Positions 59,116 to 64,000 of a stretch of 64,000 bases of DNA are shown in pieces. The DNA lies in the NCBI RefSeq assembly GCF_002162035.1, contig NZ_CP021138.1:682001-746000 (forward strand), given 5' to 3'. Numbering within the stretch: the stretch's first letter is position 1; every line of letters begins with the position of its first letter. Origin of the DNA: Sulfuriferula sp. AH1. GTDB taxonomy: Bacteria > Pseudomonadota > Gammaproteobacteria > Burkholderiales > Sulfuriferulaceae. The notes under the pieces were generated by a model. The model had not been told where the DNA came from. It was given only the letters and a program-made list of their open reading frames with translations, and did no database searches. The position numbers and the translations under genes are program-made.

Positions 59116-60345
59116 ATGGCCTGGAAAGATACCCTACTTGAAGCCTCGTTCAGAGGCGTTGTTTTCGACTGCATCAGTACGGATGACAGTGCGGATCGCG
59201 CTACGGCCGAGCATTCCTACCCTTACGTCGATGGCGCGGACATCGAAGACCTTGGGCGTGGTCCTCGTCATTTCAGTGTTGCGGCAATATTCTTTGGCGA
59301 TGATTATGAGGTCAGGCTGCAGGCGTTCCTTGCAGCATTTGACCAGCCTGGTCCCGGTGAGTTTATCCATCCCGTATTCGGCTCGATCAAGACCGCGCAA
59401 GCGATACGCTCCAGCGTCCACCATGAGGCTGATAATGTCGACCAGGTGTCAGTCAGCCTTGAGTTTATCGAGTCCACCCCTAGTAATCCATTTTTTGACC
59501 GTAGCCTGCCATCGCAAAAAGCTGATGCCATTGGGCAGCATGGCGATGCGGCCACAGCATCTGCCATATCTGAAATTGGTAACGTGGTCGACAGGCTGCA
59601 TGCAGCTAACCCGCTGGCTGCGCTGGATACCTTGCGCCAGGCGATGACCGGTCCGCTGTTGGCGGGTATGTCGCAGGTGCAAGGTGTATTACTCAGCGGG
59701 ATGGATGTGCTGGCTTACCCTCGCGCATGGGGCAATGATGTTTCTGCATTGGTTGGTGGCGTGCTGGATGCGCAGGATTTCACTACCAATGTGTCGGCTG
59801 CATGGGCGTCGGTACAGAGCAATTTGACGCTGTTCGATGTATTCAGCGCGCCGCCCGCCAGTGTGCCGGCGCAGGTGAATGCAAGCGCTGTGCCGACTGA
59901 GCAGCAGGCTGTGGCTGCGGCAGCTGTCACTGTCAAAATCAATTCAGCTACCGGGCTGGCAAGCGCTGCCGGGATGTTGCTGTCTACCGAGTCGGCCACG
60001 CCGACGTTATCCCCGCTTGAGATCACTGCCATCGCCAATGCTGTGCGTACCAGCATTGAGAGCGCGATTGTCGATGTGCGCGCCATTTATCCGCTGGAGC
60101 AGAGCCGTGCGATTACCGAGCCATTAAAAGATCAGGCGCTGGCGATTCAGGATGCGGCGCGCGCGATTATCGAGATCCGGCCGCCTTTGATCGTGCGGGT
60201 GATGAATGCACCAGGTAATTTCCGTCTGATCGCGCATCGTCTGTATGGCGACCATACCCGTGCGCCTGAGCTGTTCCGTTTGAACAATATACGGCTGCCT
60301 AACTTCATCCAGCAGGGGGATAAGCTCAATGCCTACGCCAGCTGA
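59116..60345 (+). CDS. Mu gpN-like DNA circularisation / tail protein
   Basis: 409 residues. The N-terminus MAWKDTLLEASFRG is characteristic of the DNA_circ_N/Mu gpN family, followed by FSVAAIFFGDDYEVRLQAFL. The C-terminal ~45 residues are LysM-like (LIAHRLYGDHTRAPELFRLN, IQQGDKLNAY). A GTG two codons upstream is possible, but the ATG is fixed by the family N-terminus and by the promoter spacing. Confidence 0.9.
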   Translation: MAWKDTLLEASFRGVVFDCISTDDSADRATAEHSYPYVDGADIEDLGRGPRHFSVAAIFFGDDYEVRLQAFLAAFDQPGPGEFIHPVFGSIKTAQAIRSSVHHEADNVDQVSVSLEFIESTPSNPFFDRSLPSQKADAIGQHGDAATASAISEIGNVVDRLHAANPLAALDTLRQAMTGPLLAGMSQVQGVLLSGMDVLAYPRAWGNDVSALVGGVLDAQDFTTNVSAAWASVQSNLTLFDVFSAPPASVPAQVNASAVPTEQQAVAAAAVTVKINSATGLASAAGMLLSTESATPTLSPLEITAIANAVRTSIESAIVDVRAIYPLEQSRAITEPLKDQALAIQDAARAIIEIRPPLIVRVMNAPGNFRLIAHRLYGDHTRAPELFRLNNIRLPNFIQQGDKLNAYAS

Positions 60346-61453
60346 CAAAGTGCAGCTGCTGATCGGCGGCAAGATGCATGAGGACTGGGAGGACTACGAT
60401 GTCGATTCTGACTTGCTGATCCCTGCGGACGCATGGCATGTCACGATGGGCATGCGTGGTGGCCAGATGCCGCCTGACGTTGTTGTCGGTGCGCCGGCAG
60501 AAGTGCGCGTTGGTGGCGAAACCGTGATGATTGGCCGGATTGATGATATCGATGATGAAGTCAGCAAGACTGCCCGTACATTCTCAATATCTGGTCGTGA
60601 TAAGGCGGCCAACCTGGTCGACTGCTCTGCGCCTGTGTTTGTCGCACGTATGTCCAGCCTGGCAGACATCATGGCCAAGGTGGTGCGGCCGCTGGGTATC
60701 ACCAAGATCCGCATCGATGCTGATGCTACCCGTACCCGTGAAAAAATCAATGTGGAACCGGGCGATAGCGCATGGGATGCGCTGTCGCATATTGCCGAAG
60801 CCAATGGTCTTTGGCCCTGGTTTGATCCGGATGGTACGCTGGTTATCGGCGGGCCGGATTACGCCAAGCCTGAAGTGGCCACGCTCATCCTGCGCAAGAA
60901 TGGCAAGGGCAATAATGTCCTGAGCCTTGCCAAGCAAGAGGCGGTAAACGAACGCTACTCCGAGATTACCGTACTGGGTCAGACTCACGGCACCGCAACT
61001 GAAACGGGAAAGCATGCGCTGCGTGCTACGGCCAGAGACACCAACGTCAGCTGGTATCGACCCAAAATCGTGGTTGACCATGAAGCTGACAATACTGCCG
61101 TCTGTCTCGATCGGGCACGCAAGCTGCTGGCCGATAGCCGCTTGCATGGTTTTACTCTGCAAGCCACGGTTAAAGGTCACCGTATCGTCGCGCCTGGACA
61201 GCCTGCTGGTGGCAAGCTTTGGACGCCTGGCCAGCGTGTTCGGGTGTTTTCTGAGCCGCATGGTATCGATGGCGTATTTTTCCTGATGGCGCGTAAATTC
61301 AGGGGCGGCCGCGCTAGCGGGTCACGCACTGAGCTGACGCTGAAAGAAGATGGCGTCTGGGTGCTGGATGCTCACCCCCATAAGGGCAAGCATCGCCGTG
61401 GCAAGAATAGCGCACCAGGACAGATCATCGACCTTACTGGAGCGGCAGCATGA
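60329..61453 (+). CDS. Mu gpP-like baseplate hub protein (gp44)
   Basis: 374 residues with hub-type motifs (EVRVGGETVMIGRIDDIDDE, FSISGRDKAANLVDCSAPVF, NVEPGDSAWDALSHIAEANG, VLGQTHG). Related to the gp27/gpD hub family. It overlaps the gpN-like gene end. Confidence 0.9.
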   Translation: MPTPADKVQLLIGGKMHEDWEDYDVDSDLLIPADAWHVTMGMRGGQMPPDVVVGAPAEVRVGGETVMIGRIDDIDDEVSKTARTFSISGRDKAANLVDCSAPVFVARMSSLADIMAKVVRPLGITKIRIDADATRTREKINVEPGDSAWDALSHIAEANGLWPWFDPDGTLVIGGPDYAKPEVATLILRKNGKGNNVLSLAKQEAVNERYSEITVLGQTHGTATETGKHALRATARDTNVSWYRPKIVVDHEADNTAVCLDRARKLLADSRLHGFTLQATVKGHRIVAPGQPAGGKLWTPGQRVRVFSEPHGIDGVFFLMARKFRGGRASGSRTELTLKEDGVWVLDAHPHKGKHRRGKNSAPGQIIDLTGAAA

Positions 61454-62055
61454 TTAAGCAGATCGATGCCCGTATCCAGCGCGCCCTCGGCAGCATTCGC
61501 CAGGCATTTCGCGGCGTGCTGACATTGGTTAAATCAGGCGGTGCTGTGCAGCTGGTGCAACTCGATGGCCTGGCCGGCGAGCAGCTGCAGGATGCCGAGC
61601 TGTTCCAGCATTACGGCTACACCAGCAACCCGCCTGCCGGCACGATGGCCATCGTGCTGCCGATCGGCGGCAAGACCGCCCACGGCATCATCGTGGCCAC
61701 CGAGCACGGCAGCTATCGGCTGCAGAACCTGCAGTCCGGCGAGGTGGCAATCTACACCGACGAAGGCGACAGCATCGTGCTCAAGCGCGGCCGCCTGATC
61801 GAGGCAACCACCCAGACGTTTACCCTCAATGCCGGCGTCGCCATCAATCTGAACGCGCCCACTATCACCGCCAACGCCAGCACCGAGGTGGCGTTGAACA
61901 CCCCCGTGGTGGCCGCCAGTACCGACGTGAAGGCGCAGGGCGAGGTGATCGACCACGGCAACAAGTCCATGTCCAGCATGCGCGACGTCTACAACGGCCA
62001 CACCCACACTGACCCGCAAGGCGGCAGTGTGAGCGCGCCCAACGGAATAATGTAA
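61450..62055 (+). CDS. Mu gp45-like baseplate spike protein
   Basis: 201 residues: an OB-fold N-terminal domain, then repeated beta segments (INLNAPTITANASTEVALNT), ending with a NGHTHTDPQGG HxH motif that binds an iron ion at the spike tip in related proteins. It is the membrane-piercing needle. It overlaps gpP-like by four bases. Confidence 0.92.
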   Translation: MIKQIDARIQRALGSIRQAFRGVLTLVKSGGAVQLVQLDGLAGEQLQDAELFQHYGYTSNPPAGTMAIVLPIGGKTAHGIIVATEHGSYRLQNLQSGEVAIYTDEGDSIVLKRGRLIEATTQTFTLNAGVAINLNAPTITANASTEVALNTPVVAASTDVKAQGEVIDHGNKSMSSMRDVYNGHTHTDPQGGSVSAPNGIM

Positions 62056-62426
62056 TGGATGCCTGGATCAATCCGTCCACGGGTGACTATGAACTGAGCA
62101 ATGGTGCGGCTTTGCGCGACCCTGCAAATGGACTAGCCAATGCCGTCTACCTGCGCCTGATGACGCCGCTCGCCAGCTACTGGGCCGACACCACGCTGGG
62201 CAGTCGTTTGCATGAGTTGCAGCGCGAGAAAGATGTGGCGCGTGTTGCGATTCTGGCTCAGCAATATTCAGAGCAGGCGCTGGCCCCGCTCAAGGCCGAT
62301 GGGCGCGTGACGGACATAGCGGTAACTGTGGATCGCCCTGGCAATGGCTGGATGTATTTGTTCATACAGGTGACTGCCGCCAGTGGCGAGCAGTTGCCTT
62401 TTACTTACCCCGTTAAAGTGATTTAA
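62055..62426 (+). CDS. Mu gp46-like baseplate protein
   Basis: 123 residues related to GpW/gp25-like wedge proteins (MTPLASYWADTTLGSRLHEL, IAVTVDRPGNGWMYLFIQVT). One-base overlap with the spike gene. Confidence 0.9.
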   Translation: MDAWINPSTGDYELSNGAALRDPANGLANAVYLRLMTPLASYWADTTLGSRLHELQREKDVARVAILAQQYSEQALAPLKADGRVTDIAVTVDRPGNGWMYLFIQVTAASGEQLPFTYPVKVI

Positions 62427-62429
62427 GAC

Positions 62430-63500
62430 ATGGCATTTTTAACGCTCGATTATCAGGCTGTGCGCGACGGTATATTGCGCGATATCGCTAATCAGCCGCG
62501 CTCGGATGGCCAGGTGCCGAATGTGGCGCTGGATGGCGATTATGCTATCCGGGCGAATGCCACCGGCTCCGCCATCGAAGGGCTTTACCAGCATCAACAG
62601 TGGATCGTGCGCCAGCTTTTCGCGGATACGGCTGACACGGACTACCTGGAGCGGTTTGGCGCGCGCTATAAAATCTATCGGCTGCAAGCCGTGGCAGCTA
62701 CCGGCAGTATCGACTTCTCCGGCACGCCAGGTGCAGCCGTGCCCATTGGCACTGCATCCACGACGATAGATGGCGTTGCCTTTGTCACCACTGCGGCCAG
62801 CGTGATCGGCGCCGGCGGTACGGTGAACATTGCCGCCCAGGCTTCGCTTGCCGGGGCGGCGGGAAACAAGCTTGCAGGCACGGCGCTGACGCTCACCGCT
62901 GCGCCCCCCGGCGTGCTGTCACAGGCGGCGATCAATACCATGACCGGCGGTGCCGATGCGGAGACCAATGCCGCGCTGCTGGCGCGCATATTGTTCCGCC
63001 TGCAAAACCCGCCTTGCGGCGGTGCGGCCCATGACTATTACGCCTGGGCGATAGAGGTATCCGGCGTCAGCGCTGCCTATGTGTACTCCAACCGGCGCGG
63101 GCTGGGCACGACCGATGTAATCATCCTGACGAATGGCGGGCTTCCCAGTGCGGGCCTGGTGGCCAGCGTGCAAAGCCATATCGATGGCGTGCGCCCGGTG
63201 CAGGCGGATTTTCTGGTGTTCGCGCCAACGGCGGTAGCGGCCAACATCACTGCTACGCTGACCTTGGCGGCCGGGTATGTGCTGGCCGATGTTGCGGCGG
63301 CGATCAATACCGTGCTGGATGCCTATTTCGCCACGTTGAAACCCGGCGACACCTGCTACATCAACCGCATTCGCGCCATTATCTCGGATACGCCAGGCGT
63401 GCTTGATTTCAACCTCACCGCCCCGGCCGGGAATGTGGCCACGCTGGTGGACGCCACCCATACCGAGATTGCTGTTAAGGGCGTCGTGACTCTGACATGA
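62430..63500 (+). CDS. Mu gp47-like baseplate protein (gpJ-like)
   Basis: 356 residues of the baseplate J-like family (VRQLFADTADTDYLERFGAR, NPPCGGAAHDYYAWAIEVSG, VIILTNGGLPS). A wedge component. Its stop overlaps the gp48-like ATG. Confidence 0.92.
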   Translation: MAFLTLDYQAVRDGILRDIANQPRSDGQVPNVALDGDYAIRANATGSAIEGLYQHQQWIVRQLFADTADTDYLERFGARYKIYRLQAVAATGSIDFSGTPGAAVPIGTASTTIDGVAFVTTAASVIGAGGTVNIAAQASLAGAAGNKLAGTALTLTAAPPGVLSQAAINTMTGGADAETNAALLARILFRLQNPPCGGAAHDYYAWAIEVSGVSAAYVYSNRRGLGTTDVIILTNGGLPSAGLVASVQSHIDGVRPVQADFLVFAPTAVAANITATLTLAAGYVLADVAAAINTVLDAYFATLKPGDTCYINRIRAIISDTPGVLDFNLTAPAGNVATLVDATHTEIAVKGVVTLT

Positions 63501-64000
63501 ATCACGCCGACCTTCTAAAGCTGCTGCTGCCGCCGTCGAGCATCGACCCGAATGGGCTGGCGATATCGATCGAATTAGCCGCCGAAGGCAAGGCGCTCGA
63601 CACGGCCTATTACAGCGCCAACCAGCTGCTCGAGGAGGCAGACCCAAGCACCACGGTGATGATGCTTCCCGACTGGGAGCGCAACTACGGACTGCCCGAT
63701 GCCTGCGTGGCGGCCGCCGGGATCATCCAGTCAACTCAGGAGCGGCGCGCTGCACTGGTAGCCAAGGTGACTATGGTGGGCGGCCAGGATCCGGCGTTCT
63801 TCATCGGGCTGGCGGCCGATCTCGGCTACACAGTGAGCATCACCGAATGGCGGCCGCACACCACCGAGGACGATTCTGAGTACCCGGTAACCGACGAACC
63901 CTGGCGCTTCGTCTGGCAGGTCAATGCGCCGCTGAACACCATCCGCGAGCAGACCACCGAAGACGATACCGAAATGGCGCTTGAGGTTTGGGGAAACGAT
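63497..64000 (+). CDS. Mu gp48-like tail protein (DUF2313), 3'-truncated by window edge
   Basis: Frame found by direct translation, open to the last base with 168 codons shown. DUF2313 hallmarks are LLEEADPSTTVMMLPDWERN and YGLPDACV, then TQERRAALVAKVTMVGGQDP. Usually a ~190-200-residue protein linking baseplate to fibres, so most of it is present. Tail-fibre genes are expected next. Confidence 0.9.
   Translation, partial: MNHADLLKLLLPPSSIDPNGLAISIELAAEGKALDTAYYSANQLLEEADPSTTVMMLPDWERNYGLPDACVAAAGIIQSTQERRAALVAKVTMVGGQDPAFFIGLAADLGYTVSITEWRPHTTEDDSEYPVTDEPWRFVWQVNAPLNTIREQTTEDDTEMALEVWGND

Larger units (their letters stand above)
30179..64000 (+). mobile_element. Mu-like prophage, left and central portion (right end outside window)
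   Basis: Gene order and families follow bacteriophage Mu: leftward repressor, Ner, DDE transposase A, ATPase B, Gam, GemA/gp16, Mor, lysis genes, gp27-gp30, G, protease/scaffold, capsid, gp36-38, sheath, tube, tail chaperone, tape measure, N, P, gp45-gp48. The left boundary is inferred from the end of the TIGR02647 gene and lies within about 60 bases of the stated start. The remaining tail-fibre genes, mom-like region and right end should lie beyond the window. Most structural genes are intact, with two apparent frameshifts. Confidence 0.93.

Noticed and set aside
62919-63647. 242-codon minus-strand ORF opposite gp47/gp48-like genes
   Set aside because: Antisense shadow rich in Arg/Gly/His; the plus-strand baseplate genes are clear.
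1-64000. CRISPR arrays, rRNA or tRNA genes
   Set aside because: None seen on reading through both strands; short repeats present are operators, hairpins or terminal repeats.

Overview
The window is a bacterial chromosome segment carrying the left and central part of a large Mu-like prophage. The chromosomal genes (an argD-argF-argG operon, RsgA/MutS, a complete Tad/Flp pilus locus, AmpD, a GGDEF-EAL protein) are proteobacterial. Their style and order best fit a betaproteobacterium, possibly Nitrosomonadales/Gallionellales-like. That assignment is an impression, since no rRNA or other decisive marker lies in the window. No tRNA, rRNA or CRISPR array was recognised.

Chromosome, 1-30178. Arginine biosynthesis comes first (argD truncated by the window edge, argF and argG, joined by 4-base overlaps), followed by the nucleoside phosphorylase ppnP, a Sel1-repeat protein, a DUF599 membrane protein, yajQ and a CBS-pair protein. 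A hairpin separates these from the convergent mutS-rsgA pair. From about 9.5 to 23.5 kb the minus strand holds a Tad (tight adherence) pilus locus: prepilins, prepilin peptidase, CpaB, secretin, lipoprotein, TadG/TadE-type pseudopilins, TadZ, the CpaF ATPase, TadB, TadC and a TPR lipoprotein. Two tandem Flp prepilin genes head it, one of them only 58 codons. Next are a GT87 mannosyltransferase-like protein, ampD with a thioredoxin-fold protein, a WaaA-like glycosyltransferase, a cyclic-di-GMP GGDEF-EAL protein and a TIGR02647 protein.

Mu-like prophage, about 30.18 kb to beyond the right edge. The order follows Mu: leftward S24 repressor, operator region, Ner, DDE transposase A, ATPase B, a run of small early genes (several zinc-ribbon or HTH), Gam, an HU-like protein, GemA and a Mor-type activator. 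Then come an AT-rich accessory block with a secreted HNH nuclease, the lysis genes (M15 endolysin, membrane protein, Rz/Rz1), TraR-like protein, gp27/gp28 terminase, gp29 portal, MuF, gpG, protease/scaffold, decoration and capsid proteins, gp36-38, sheath, tube, tail chaperone with a -1 frameshift, tape measure, gpN, gpP, gp45-gp48. The last gene runs off the window and the right end is not present.

The most notable observations are regulatory. Three prophage gene blocks (lysis, head, tail tip) are each preceded by the same palindrome (GGCGGAAG-N2-CTTCCGCC or a close variant) followed by TTAA. In all three, exactly 31 bases separate TTAA from the ATG, no Shine-Dalgarno sequence is visible and a -10-like hexamer lies 7-12 bases before the ATG. 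This looks like a late-gene regulon with leaderless mRNAs, and the early ner promoter has the same geometry. Other points of interest are an integron attC-like element beside small membrane genes inside the head module, a Neisseria-type DNA uptake sequence overlapping the transposase stop codon, an A-AAA-AAG slippery site in the tail chaperone gene, two apparent frameshift lesions (HU-like gene and gp37-like gene) and a repeated 14-bp operator.
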